From Punica granatum (Eukaryota > Streptophyta > Magnoliopsida > Myrtales > Lythraceae), in the NCBI RefSeq assembly GCF_007655135.1, contig NC_045128.1, positions 12,292,230 through 12,356,229 of the forward strand: a DNA stretch of 64,000 nt. Reading direction: 5' to 3'. Below, in pieces: positions 1-10,203 of the stretch (positions are counted from its first letter, which is position 1; each line of letters opens with the position of its first letter). The notes under the pieces were generated by a model. That model did no database searches. It saw only the letters and a program-made list of their open reading frames with translations, and was not told the origin of the DNA. Made by a program: the position numbers and the translations under genes.

Positions 1-359
1 TTTAAGAGAAAGAGGTGCTGACCTAACTAAACTGACCGGGCTCGGTAAACCTAATTTCAAGATAATAGGGAAGAGCCATAGAAAATCTATCATGAAATTG
101 AACTCAACAGCCTAACTATGGACTTTTCTTGTATATATTAGAATTCTCCTAATTAATTGATCGCGGCAGAAACTTGACTCTGCCCAATTGTCTGTTTCGG
201 TAATACACGAAACCACTCGATACAGTAAGCGGTCGGGCATATGTAATTTTCAGAAGAATTTGATTATTGCTGGCTGGTATCATCAGAAAGCCCGAGTACA
301 CATTATTGGATCAGTACAGCAGGCGGAGTTAATGTGTATCTAAAATGTCCACGAGACGT
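1..359. other. AT-rich spacer, nothing recognised
   Basis: No convincing coding exon, RNA gene or repeat boundary is visible here. Confidence 0.4.
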
Positions 360-888
360 ATAAACTATTGAGCTTAACTCTAACTCAAAACCTTGAGCTG
401 ATAGGCAATCTCTTATAAACTTATAGTTTTTCTATTTCATTTTTTCATGTGAGATAACATCTTTCAGCACTCATCCTCACGTGACGATGTGTGATTTTGA
501 CGTTTCATGTACACATGACACGTGAACCTAAACACTGATTCTCAAGAATTGAGTACGAGCCGGGCCCACTTCTGTGCTTAGGACTTATAACCACGAGGTG
601 GATTCCTTCTTGCACTTCGGGTGAGAGGAGGAGAAGAGATAATTGACAATATGACCACAATCGGGCCGGATTAAGATGAGACACACTTTGGCTGGCCTCG
701 AAATTGGATTTGGCGTGTGAGTCCACATGGACGCGCGGAAATATGACCCGCTTTAATACCATATAAAATATTCACTTAATTAATAAGTTATTGGGCCATC
801 TCCAATTCAAAAGCTCGAATTGATAGATTGTGATATTCAATCTCTTACAAACTTGTGATTTTTCTATTTCATTTTTTCGTGTGTCACA
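360..888 (-). mobile_element. Degenerate antisense TRIM-like retroelement
   Basis: Two diverged direct repeats (about 360-450 and 762-888) share the core CTTATAAACTTATAGTTTTT / CTTACAAACTTGTGATTTTT followed by a run ending in CATTTTTTC. Just inside the right-hand repeat (750-761), the reverse complement reads TGGTATTAAAGC, close to the tRNA-iMet primer-binding consensus TGGTATCAGAGC. Terminal repeats of about 100-130 bp, a primer site and no coding interior fit a TRIM on the minus strand. No target duplication is recognisable and the outer ends are approximate. Confidence 0.5.
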
Positions 889-1189
889 ATATCTCTTCAT
901 GTATACCTAAGCTAGAGGTATATTCAATGATTTATTGCTGTAATCTTTTATTGAATTTGAATTTTAATTGACAAATGATCATTACACATACAATGCATAA
1001 AAGCCAGGAACATATGAGAAGATGCCACAGAGACTGAATTTAGATATATTGTTACATGACTTTTTCAATCATAATTTATGAGACTTCAAGAAATGACACA
1101 ATAAGATGGCGACCCATAATAAAATCCCAAAAGCCTCCTTAATTATGGAGGTGGTAAAGTCATTGATGCATGGATTCCAAAAACCCTCA
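889..1189. other. Spacer, nothing recognised
   Basis: AT-rich sequence with no supported gene or repeat. Confidence 0.4.
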
Positions 1190-1568
1190 GGAGGTGTTTG
1201 GTTCGAATATTGTTATATTACATGGAATTTAAAGATTGGACGGAAAGTATAATTACAAATTTTTTTTTCTGGATTAAAAGTTGAAATGTGGGAATGTTGT
1301 ATTTAGTAAATTACATTGGATTGCGGAAAATGTAAGTGATAATATAATATAAGATTTATTTTTGTAAAGATAATTGTGAGTCTCATTACGGTAATCTCTG
1401 TTGTAATCTAACAACTCTGCATATTTTGAATGCAATGTTTCTACCAATCATAATTGTAAAGTTTTAATTCGAGCAAATGATTACAATAGTTAACTTTTAC
1501 AAACTCAACAAACAATCGCCGTAATATACTATGTAAAGTTCGAACTTTACAACGAAACAAACGGCCCC
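1190..1568. mobile_element. Probable MITE (terminal inverted repeat element)
   Basis: The left end reads GGAGGTGTTTGGTTCG. The reverse complement of the right end reads GGGGCCGTTTGTTTCG, an imperfect terminal inverted repeat of about 16 bp. The AT-rich interior contains no reading frame. No clear target duplication was found, so the superfamily (hAT or PIF/Harbinger) is not assigned. Confidence 0.45.
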
Positions 1569-1733
1569 TTGGTCATATCGAGTTCAAAAGTTCCTGGATC
1601 ACAAAATTAATGCTTTGTTGTTTATGGAGTAGAATTTACTCCACTTAAATTTCCTTTACTTCACTGCATTTTTTTTAATTCACTAACACAATTATTACTT
1701 TTTTTTAATATAATAATAAATTCTTTCATATAC

Positions 1734-1875
1734 TGTTGAGATACGTTATCCCACATGGAAAAATTGATAAAAAAACTACAAGCTTGTATGAGGCTTGGGT
1801 CCAGTAACTTATCAGCTTAAACTTTTAGGTTGCATATGAGCTCAAGTCTGTATAGGTCCAAGTGGAAATTTTACA
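1734..1875 (+). repeat. TRIM left terminal repeat
   Basis: 142-bp direct terminal repeat, TG...CA ends, paired with 2179-2321. Confidence 0.92.
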
Positions 1876-1889
1876 TGGTATCAGAGCGG
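1876..1889 (+). promoter_or_regulatory. TRIM primer-binding site (tRNA-iMet type)
   Basis: TGGTATCAGAGCGG immediately follows the left terminal repeat. This is the standard plant initiator-methionine tRNA priming site. Confidence 0.9.
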
Positions 1890-2178
1890 ATAATACTTCT
1901 GCGTGCTCGTGTAGGCTCACACCACGCCATATTCAGTTTCGAGGCAGCCAAGAGTGCGTCTCATGTTAATCGGGCCCAAGAGTGGCCTGGTCCAGTTCCG
2001 AGGTAGTTAAAGGTGCACCTCTAGTTAAGCCCGAGTGTGAAGCTCGAGATTAATTTGATATTTGTCTCCCCCTTGCACGAGCACGGAAGAGGATATCCAG
2101 CTCGTGGTCAGTAGTTAAGGACGAGTGTTTAAGGGCACGTGGCACGTGTTGGATCACATGTTGCCACGTGAGGGCAGG

Positions 2179-2321
2179 TGTTGAGATACGTTATTCCATA
2201 TGAAAAAATTGAGAAAAAAATCACAAGCTTATATGAGACTTGGGTTCCAGTAACCTATTAGCTTAAACTTTTAGGTTGCAGATGGGCTCAAATCTGTGTA
2301 GCCCCAAGTGTAAATTTTACA
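2179..2321 (+). repeat. TRIM right terminal repeat
   Basis: 143-bp copy of the left repeat with scattered substitutions, so the insertion is not very recent. It is directly followed by the TATAC target duplication. Confidence 0.92.
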
Positions 2322-2709
2322 TATACTTTTTCTTAACAACTATTACAATTAATTTTTTAATACTAAATTCTTTCATCTGTTTAATATTTTTCCTCTAATT
2401 CAACAACATAATTTTTACTTTTTTTATTTTCATGATCTATTTACTAATAAATTCTTACACATATTTTTTCTAACTATTATTATAATCTCATTTAAATATA
2501 TATAAATATTTTGAGAGGAGTGAAATTAAACTCTACTCTATTATCAAACGCTACCTAAAAGTCTACAACTTAAGGAAGTCGAAATTCCTACATATATTTA
2601 ATGGGTATATCTCTGGTACTATAAGGTGATGATATATTTTTCTCTGAATTACGGATCTGGACGGTGCAAAGGATATGTTTCGAAAAATTAATTTTTGTCT
2701 ATTGACCTA

Positions 2710-4365
2710 TTATTGTTAAGAATCGCGATTCTAAAGGGAGGGGTCACCGATTCAGATTCTACGGGCTGAGTCGGAATTGTAGAATCGGGCTGGAATCGCG
2801 CGCTGGGTCGTAGAATCGCAGAATCGGGCTGATTCTGCGATTCTATGACCATGCCCAATTCGGCCCAAGCTCGGGCCGGGAAGCGGGCCGAAGCCTAGAC
2901 CCAGAAGCCCAGACCCGAAAGGCTCTCCCGCCCGCCCTTTCTTCCTTCTTTCCCGTCGGATGAACCCTAATTTCTCCCTCCTTCCAATCCGATTGCTACG
3001 AAATGTTCCATCCACCTGCTTGCTTCGATTGACGGTCCTCCACTTGCTTCTTCCGACAAGCTAGCTTGTCCACCTTCGGAGCTTCCATCCACCTTCTCCG
3101 GTTGGCAGAGTTGCGGACTTGTGGTCACTGATTCTGGAATCGCCAGAAAAAAAACATACCGCGAGCAGGTACGGTCTCCCCTTCAGTCGAACATTTTGAT
3201 TTGAGCTCTTAGTTTTGGATGCTCTCGGTATGTTTTTTCTTGGGTCGCAGTTGGTGTGTTGCACTTGGCCTGTTCGATGAAATGCTTGAACCATTCTAAT
3301 TTGTGACCATTCCAAGATTCGAGTTTGTCTTCTGAATGTTGTTGGATTTAATGCCCTCAAATTACACCCTTTAATTAAAGTCAACTAAAGTCTTGGAAAC
3401 TCTCTATATTTATCACTAGACATGAATGCATTTACATTGCCGAGAGACCATTTGAGATTAATCATATACAAATTTCAAATTGCAATTTATGATGTACAAT
3501 CAGAAGAATAAATTTAAGGAAAAACATTAAGTACACATTTGATATTCAAAGTTACTTGGGGAAGCGCTTGGCGTGTACATGGACATGCAAATATGATCAT
3601 GTGGACATACAAGTGTAGCATGCACAAGCACAGCTCCAAACTGAATAATATCTGCAACAAACTTTCAAAGAATGAAATTTTTTGTTTATTTTTCTCATCG
3701 GGCTTTGCGCTGGAATAATCTAAAGTACATGATATGTGGTCTCTTAGGCTCCATTTGCTTTTGGAATATATATTAGCATCTAGATAATGTTTCCAATAAA
3801 AAGAAGTTTTTATGCAAATATCTTTCATGAAATATACCCCAGCAGGTTTACTACATCGCTGATTGCTACTGAATTGCTGATTGCTGCTGAATTCGGCCCA
3901 TAGTTGACTGAAAATACTTTTGTTCGTGTTATGCTTGTCTCCACAGCCCAGATCTGTGATTGAAAATTGGTTGTTAATTGCTGAGCTTTTACTGAAAATG
4001 GTTGTTAATTGCTGAGCTTCCATCCAGTATTCGACACAACACAAGCCTTGTTTCTAATCATCATTCTTGTATTTTGCTAGTGTCAGTTTGGTCTGTGCCT
4101 ATGTAGTAACTGTACTCTCCCATAGTTGAACGAAATGAACTATTTTAATGTTTTTAAAGACTGAATCTAAATGTATTGGATGAGATTTGATCTGTTTATT
4201 CATTTTATGTTATGAGCTATTTTTTTGCTCATGAAAGTATGTTACATATATATATATATATATTTTAATTATAGGTAGAATTTTACGATTCACGATTCGA
4301 ATCGCGATTCACGATACTACAACCCTCGATCGATTCTAGGTAGAATCGCGATTCTGACAACCTTG
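2710..4365. mobile_element. hAT-like non-autonomous element, copy A
   Basis: The right end, read in reverse complement, starts CAAGGTTGTCAGAATCGCG and continues for about 115 bp closely resembling the left end of the element at 59396-60910. The left end carries the matching motif TTAAGAATCGCGATTCTA. The interior has a GC-rich stretch near 2840-2945 and an (AT)n tract at 4246-4262. No transposase is recognisable. Reading frames inside it (for example 3514-4044, minus) lack family motifs. The target duplication is not preserved on the left. Confidence 0.65.
4246..4262. repeat. (AT)n microsatellite
   Basis: Uninterrupted AT dinucleotide run inside hAT copy A. The sister copy has a similar run at the equivalent place (59504-59539). 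Confidence 0.9.
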
Positions 4366-6208
4366 GTAATGAGGTTTGGATTTCATGATTTTGTTAGTTA
4401 TGGACTACTCAATTGCTCCACCCAAATGCTTTTACTGGAAAAATGAAATGAAGGCCATAGATTATTATTATTATTATTCAAGTTAGTGTTATTTTAATGA
4501 GTATAAGATGGTTATTGATATTAGATTATTGGCCCGCACAACGCAGATTAACGAACAATATTATCATAACGAGGTGAGATATATATAAATAAAAGGGTAC
4601 ACTTTATTCTAGTGCTTGAAAATATCAGAATGCCTGATTGTTATTTGTGCCCGTCATTTTTAATGCAACCAGTCCACTATAATGTTGCGCATGATCCATC
4701 ACATGCGACAATAGAAGCCATTGTTTTTTTTTTTATTCTTTTTTTATGGATAAGTTAGAAGCCATTGCTACTAGCTCTCATTATTTGGCTAATGTTTTAC
4801 ATGAACATCTCTTCTTCTTTATATCTTCTCTTGCTCAATTCTAAAGCAGGTAATTTCACTGAAAAGGATGTAAATGCATGTAAAAGACCTTTATGCTTTT
4901 CATAATGATTTTTCATATTACAAAAATTGACATAAATAATGATAAAGAATTAAATAAAGTTTACAAAAGTTAATGATTTGCTTTTGATCCTTTAAAATGA
5001 AACACCTTAAATAAATAGATTTTTGAAATTTTATAATGATGTGACATCGTAATCTTCCATCATTTATTACATTTTCATTGGGTATCAATGGAAAAGTCAT
5101 TTAATGAGATGTTAGTTTCATCTTACATGGCATCTTCCTATACGCTATCCCATCCTTTATATATTGTACATTGATCTTACTGAGTCCAACAAATTTTCTG
5201 ATTCGCGTATACAATGATTGTGGTATCGAGCAAACACAGTGGACGATGCCTGAGTTGTTTATTGATACTATTATTACACTATTACACTATTATGTACAAG
5301 TAATTGCATAATTTAAAATCCATATATGATTGTGTAATTTCAGTTACATACTAAATATCAAATTCTATAAGTTATATTGCATGCTAGTTGAAGTTACTGC
5401 TAGGATAATCCTGATCTATCATCAAATGGACTAATTATTCTTTTTTTTTCCCTAACGCATAGTATTCATTAATTATTTCGTTATGTCAATAGCTCTAATC
5501 CGTTCTTCTGGTTATCACTAACACTGCTTTTGGATGGAGCCTTGTCAGAAAGTTCATTAATAATTTAATTTGGGACAATGACGATTATTGATGTCCAAGG
5601 AGTTGAGGAATAAAAGGAATTGATCAACTTTGCCGAGTACTCGACCGCGAACTTTAACTGTGTATCTTCACACCTCAAGGAATCTTTTTTTTTTCCAGTT
5701 ATAAAAGGAAACTTAATATAAACATATAATTTTTTTTAAAAAAAAGAATCTCATTGCAATCCATCGGTTTAGATGGGAGGAAAGGAGAAGATAGGCGGAC
5801 AGAGCACCATGGAGATTTGATGCAGTAGCACGTATGCACAGGAAAATGAGGTCCTATTGGCCTTCCGGGGCCACCGTGGACAGATATTGGCATTAGAAAG
5901 AGGACATTAAATGGTAGTTGATCATCAAGTTCCATTTAGTATCTTCACAAGATATGTCCTGTACGCAATGAACAAGATGACTCATGCCCCCTGTCCTAAG
6001 ACCAGTACACGTTCAGCTTGTCACTTATCGATAAGGTCGAATAATCTTTTCCTTTTTGCTGGAAGAAAAAAGCTCAAAAAATTTCGGAGAAGAAAATAAG
6101 ATATATGGCCACCGCACATATAAACATAGCCCTACGGCGACGTACACTGTGTTATGCATAAAAAAACGGATAATCAAAACGTTTTTTCGTTTATATTCGA
6201 ATATAAGA
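4366..6208. other. Intergenic stretch, nothing recognised
   Basis: AT-rich sequence with a short ATT trinucleotide run near 4465-4480 and several poly-T tracts. Short reading frames on both strands have no recognisable motif and no supporting promoter. Confidence 0.5.
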
Positions 6209-6224
6209 CTTCAAATATTAAGTT

Positions 6225-6535
6225 TTTTTGATAAATAAAAGGCTAGGTCGGGTTATTAGCCCGCTGTGGCTGCCCCAACTAAGGGAACCTAATCGCCACA
6301 GAATGTTCCTTTCGCCATAGCTCGCTGAGACTTTAGCCCAACTTGGTCACCGCAGCCTCACCAACACACTAGTGAATTAAGTCAAGGCCCACTGGATCAA
6401 GCATTATCGGCCGGCCACCGCCATCCCATAATACACCCACATAGTGGCGAGCTCTACGTCCTCAGTGAGGTTCGAACTCGTGATGTTCAAGTGGAGTGCT
6501 TGATGCTTAACCACTAGACCATCGTGCTGGTGGTT
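6225..6535 (-). mobile_element. tRNA-derived SINE, family 1, with 16-bp target duplication
   Basis: On the minus strand the element starts with a tRNA-like head. The A box appears in reverse complement as GCTTAACCACTAGACCA (about 6507-6523). The B box appears in reverse complement as GAGGTTCGAACTCGTGA (about 6467-6483). A body of about 230 bp follows and ends in a short T-rich run on the plus strand. The 16-bp direct repeat CTTCAAATATTAAGTT lies at 6209-6224 and 6536-6551 without mismatch. This is the signature of target-primed reverse transcription. Confidence 0.88.
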
Positions 6536-6551
6536 CTTCAAATATTAAGTT

Positions 6552-8176
6552 GCTTATACTAAATAGATGGAAAATGTAAATGATAGTGTACCCAAGATCA
6601 GTGAATATCCAGGTGCTATAATGAATTAATTGTTCGCAAAAATATCAAAATTCGAGTAGAATAAATAATGTGGAATTCAAAGGGTGTGGAAGGACGTACA
6701 CCAAAAAAAAAAAAAAGAAGGAAAAGTCTGTGGAAGGCAGGAAGAATAAATAATATTTTTGATATTTTAATATAGTAATTTAACATGTAGTTGATATTGG
6801 ATAAATGATAAAATAGATGATAGATAGTATACGTGGATAATTCGTTATTCTATTATAATATAGAACCTGATAATTACATAATTGATATCAATTATATCTT
6901 TTATTTATGAGATCAAGAGGAAATCCTGCGCGTTGGGGTCTAATTTCAGACACTGATCATGCACGTGAGATTATTTGTGAACTTCTATGCTATGGCACTA
7001 TTAACGAATAGAGAAAGTACGACAGTCATCCGTCGTCGTCCGAAAGTCAGGATCAGCGACCTCTGCTAAGGCAGTGTGGCCCAAATCGAGTCCTCACAAC
7101 CTAGCTTTGTTGCAAACTGTATCCACCTCTCTTTGGATTGAGCAATGGCTGCCTATAGTTAAGCTCTTGAGTCTTGACGACCTCGCCTGAACCAATGATT
7201 GCTAATATTAGGCCCTGACCAGCATTGCTTCGAGCAAGGTCTCTGGCAGCTTTGACTCACATTGAGTCCTAGGCAGCATTGCCCCGTGCAAAATCATTGG
7301 TAACGCATTTCCTGCAACGACGATGTCGACTTTAGACACCCCACCGTTTCGACCTACCATTATTCATCTCTGTCCATGTTCTCTCTTCTCAAAGAGAGAT
7401 GGGTACAAAAGTGAAGGGTCGCATGTGGCCCTTTTAGGCTCCGCCATTGTGCCCTGTCACTCCTCTTCATACTCCAACCTCCGTCCTTTTTATTTTGTTT
7501 TGATTTATTTTTTTGGAAATAATAGAAAGAGAAAGAGAGCATTGGGTAGAAATTGAAAAAAAGACTATTGTTGAGGACCAAAGTTTGAACTTTCTTAAAT
7601 AGAAAATTAAATAAAAGGATGGAAACAGAAAAATATGTGAAGGTACATGATGAAAAAATGACTAAACCAGAAAAACATGCAAAGATAATGGATGCAAACG
7701 AACCAAAAATGAAAAAAAAAAAAAAAAAAAAGAAGCCGGAGTAAATTAGAAAAGTAGGTGAAGGGTGTCGGCCAAATGCATAGTTTTCCTTCATAGAAAT
7801 GATATGCCTGCATAGATAGCCCAGTTAAATTTTCGATAATTCAGCAAAAATGAGAGATTGGAAGGAATCCCTATTTTCCAGTGCTATGCTAGCCCAAAAA
7901 AGTGACTGAGTAGGAAATCTCTATCACTATATAGTATTGAAATCTCCTCCATGATTGAAGTTGCAAATAGATTTACTTATTACTTAATATACACTTTACA
8001 AATGACATAATATTTCAAAAAAAATATTTCAGAGATAATTTTATATTATAACTTAAATAATTCATTGAAAAGAGAGTAGCATAGTGACATACGCTTTAGT
8101 CTGGTAACAAAAAAATTCCTCATTCAATATTCAGGTAAAACTATCCGTATTTTCTTTATTAGATATATTTATAATT
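6552..8176. other. Intergenic stretch, nothing recognised
   Basis: No gene supported. A poly-A tract lies near 7710-7732. Frames near 7323-7794 on both strands are low-complexity (Phe/Ser runs created by poly-A/T) and are not called. Confidence 0.5.
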
Positions 8177-8185
8177 TTTATTTTA

Positions 8186-8527
8186 GGAATTTTTACTTAA
8201 AATAGCCTATGATTTGTCCGTTTTGTCAAATCTATCCTATGTTTTTTTATCAAATCTATCCCATGGTTTACTTTTTACATCAAATCTATCACGGCGTTAT
8301 CTTTTCGTCGACATCTAACGGTCGTGCTGACGTGGCACGTGGAGAGATAGTGGGCCACACTTGCCACGTAGGCGCCACGTCAGCACGGCCGTTAGATGTC
8401 GACGGAAAAGATAACGCCAGGATAGATTTGATGCAAAAAGTAAACCATGGGATATATTTGACAAAAAAAACATATGATAGATTTGACAAAACGGACAAAC
8501 CATAGGTCATATTAGATAAATATCCCC
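8186..8527. mobile_element. Palindromic MULE-type MITE in the zinc-finger gene promoter
   Basis: The 342-bp element is one long inverted repeat: nearly the whole left half is complementary to the right half (for example GTCGACATCTAACGG at 8307-8321 against CCGTTAGATGTCGAC in the right arm). It is flanked by the exact 9-bp duplication TTTATTTTA (8177-8185 and 8528-8536). Long inverted repeats with a 9-bp duplication are typical of Mutator-like foldback elements. The centre carries TGACGTGGCACGTGG (8328-8342), which contains the G-box CACGTG, and GCCACGTAGGCGCCACGTCA on the other arm. Confidence 0.88.
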
Positions 8528-8825
8528 TTTATTTTATTATACTAAACTATGATCTCCATTGTAATGCAAAAGAATAATTTATTACCATTATTGGAATATC
8601 GAGATGGATCCGGGGAGATAAGTCAGGGTCGGTATATTGACATTCCATAAAATATGAACTCAAAATGGGAATTAGTTTCCAAAATTGCTTTATAAATAGA
8701 ACGGAATATTCACCCAAGATAAAAATAGATAGAAAACTCGTTGAATTTCTCAAACCAAACCGTGGTTAATCAATTATTTACCAATTAACTAAAGTTAAAT
8801 CCCTTCCCACTCTCCCCCATCAGTT

Positions 8826-8831
8826 TATAAA
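8826..8831 (+). promoter_or_regulatory. TATA box of the CCCH zinc-finger gene
   Basis: TATAAA lies about 100 bases before the start codon at 8929, leaving room for a short leader. The leader has no upstream ATG. The interval 8537-8825 is the remaining proximal promoter; nothing else was recognised in it. Confidence 0.6.
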
Positions 8832-8928
8832 CAAAGCCCTCCCATTCCTTTCATCACTTGCAACTTCGTAATACCCCCGAAAAACCGCAGGCTTACGTGA
8901 TTTTCCAACAGAAAGGGAAAACTGGAAA

Positions 8929-10203
8929 ATGATGCTGGGAGAACGCCACCGTCCACCCGATACAACGGCTTATGACTCCCCATGGCTGCTACCTGACGAT
9001 ACTACGGACGAGATCCTACCGCCCTACTCTCCGGACCGCCTCCATGACATCATTTCGGCACTGCAGCTATATGGACGGGCTGGCCATGATGGCGGCGATC
9101 CGGCGGAAGAGTGCGACGAGTTCCGCATGTACGAGTTCAAGGTGAGAAGGTGCAGCCGTGGGAGGGCCCACGACTGGACCGAGTGCCCTTACGCTCATCC
9201 GGGTGAGAAGGCGCGCCGGCGGGACCCCAGGAGGCACCACTACTCGGCCGCTGCGTGCCCGGACTTCAGGAAGGGCGGATGCCGGAAGGGCGACTCCTGT
9301 GAGTTCTCTCACGGCGTGTTCGAGTGCTGGCTTCACCCAGCAAGGTACGACGTTGTCACATAATATGGCTCATAATCTTTTTTAAGTGTGATCACGAGAT
9401 GTATTGGTATTGAGTTGATATGAGGATTCATTAGATGTGTTTTTAACTATAATGGCACCAGTACGAAGCGCTGATACCATTCATAACATCATCGGAGCTG
9501 AACCTCGAGCCGAATGATCTTGGACCGTAGAATATTCATATAAAGAAATTCTATGGTAAAAGATGTTATCACTAATGAGTCATGACGTCTATCGTTTAGC
9601 TGAAAAATGTACTGCCGCGATCTGATCAGGTACCGTACACAGCCGTGCAAGGACGGGACCAACTGTACGAGGAGGGTGTGCTTCTTCGCCCACACGCCGG
9701 AGCAGCTCAGGGTGGTGACCCCTCAGCACAGCCCGAGGAGCCCGAAAGAGAGCCCACTCGGGAAAATGGCCCTTGTTACCCCGAGCACGATCTCCCCCGA
9801 TGACTCGCCCCCGATGTCCCCCCTGGCCCGTTCGGTCGGCACTAGCGGGAGCCCTATGACCGAAATGGTCCTGTCCCTTAGGAATCTCCAGCTGGATAGA
9901 GTTAAATCACTGCCCCGCTCGTACAATTTTTCCGGGTCTGGCTATGGGTCTCCAAGAAGATCGATGCTCCGCCCAGGGATCCAGAGCCTTCCATCAACCC
10001 CGACCGGAGGGATAGGCCAAGCTGGCTACTCGGAATGCTGCTGGGAGACGGGCTCGGAGGATGAGATGGCAATGGAGAGGGTGGAGTCGGGCAGGAGCCT
10101 GAGGACCAAGATGTTTGAGAAGCTGAGCCAGGAGAACTCTCTCGGTCTGGGCGACCCGGACCCATCTCCTGATGTCGGCTGGGTGTCAGAGCTGGTGAAG
10201 TAA
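8929..10203 (+). CDS. RR-type tandem CCCH zinc-finger protein (plant TZF family), two exons
   Basis: Join 8929-9344 and 9630-10203, giving 329 residues. The intron is needed: without it the frame stops after H-P-A-R-Y. Splicing restores the family motif H-P-A-R-Y-R-T-Q-P-C. Domains in order: arginine-rich pseudo-finger C75-x5-H81-x4-C86-x3-H90; finger 1 C110-x7-C118-x5-C124-x3-H128; finger 2 C145-x5-C151-x4-C156-x3-H160; then a Ser/Pro-rich tail. Plant RR-TZF proteins bind AU-rich RNA, shuttle to P-bodies or stress granules, and act in hormone and stress responses; that role is inferred from the family. The first of two adjacent ATGs is used; no upstream ATG lies in the leader. Most family members I know are intronless, so the intron between the two fingers is odd. 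A palindromic MITE lies 400 bp upstream. Closest subgroup looks like AtTZF2/TZF3, not certain. Confidence 0.93.
9345..9629 (+). other. Intron of the CCCH gene, possible insertion-derived intron
   Basis: This 285-bp GT...AG intron splits codon 139. The hexamer AGGTAC occurs exactly at both junctions (9343-9348 and 9628-9633), as an insertion duplicating a proto-splice site would leave. At 9468-9479 the sequence GCGCTGATACCA is the reverse complement of TGGTATCAGCGC, one base from the tRNA-iMet primer-binding consensus. This suggests antisense retroelement (TRIM-like) DNA. No terminal repeats were identified by eye. Confidence 0.7.

Larger units (their letters stand above)
1734..2321 (+). mobile_element. 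Complete TRIM (terminal-repeat retrotransposon in miniature)
   Basis: The element is 588 bp. Direct terminal repeats (1734-1875 and 2179-2321) both begin TGTTGAGATACGTTAT and end AAATTTTACA. The 14 bases after the left repeat, TGGTATCAGAGCGG, match the plant tRNA-iMet primer-binding site. A purine-rich run (GAGGGCAGG) precedes the right repeat. The 5-bp target duplication TATAC flanks both ends exactly (1729-1733 and 2322-2326). The roughly 300-bp interior has no coding capacity, so it would need a helper retrotransposon. Confidence 0.93.
1608..2557. mobile_element. Probable MITE interrupted by the 1734-2321 TRIM
   Basis: Left end (TTTATGGAGTAGAATTTACT) and reverse complement of the right end (TTGATAATAGAGTAGAGTTT) form an imperfect terminal inverted repeat. 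The AT-rich arms resume on both sides of the TRIM with similar composition. Without the TRIM the element would be about 360 bp. Boundaries are approximate. Confidence 0.4.

Noticed and set aside
6467..6523. Apparent tRNA gene on the minus strand
   Set aside because: A and B boxes are present, but no cloverleaf acceptor pairing could be completed and the surrounding 16-bp duplication shows it is the head of a SINE.
7360..7813. Phe-rich frames on the minus strand
   Set aside because: Arise from poly-A tract 7710-7732 and AT-rich sequence; no supporting features.
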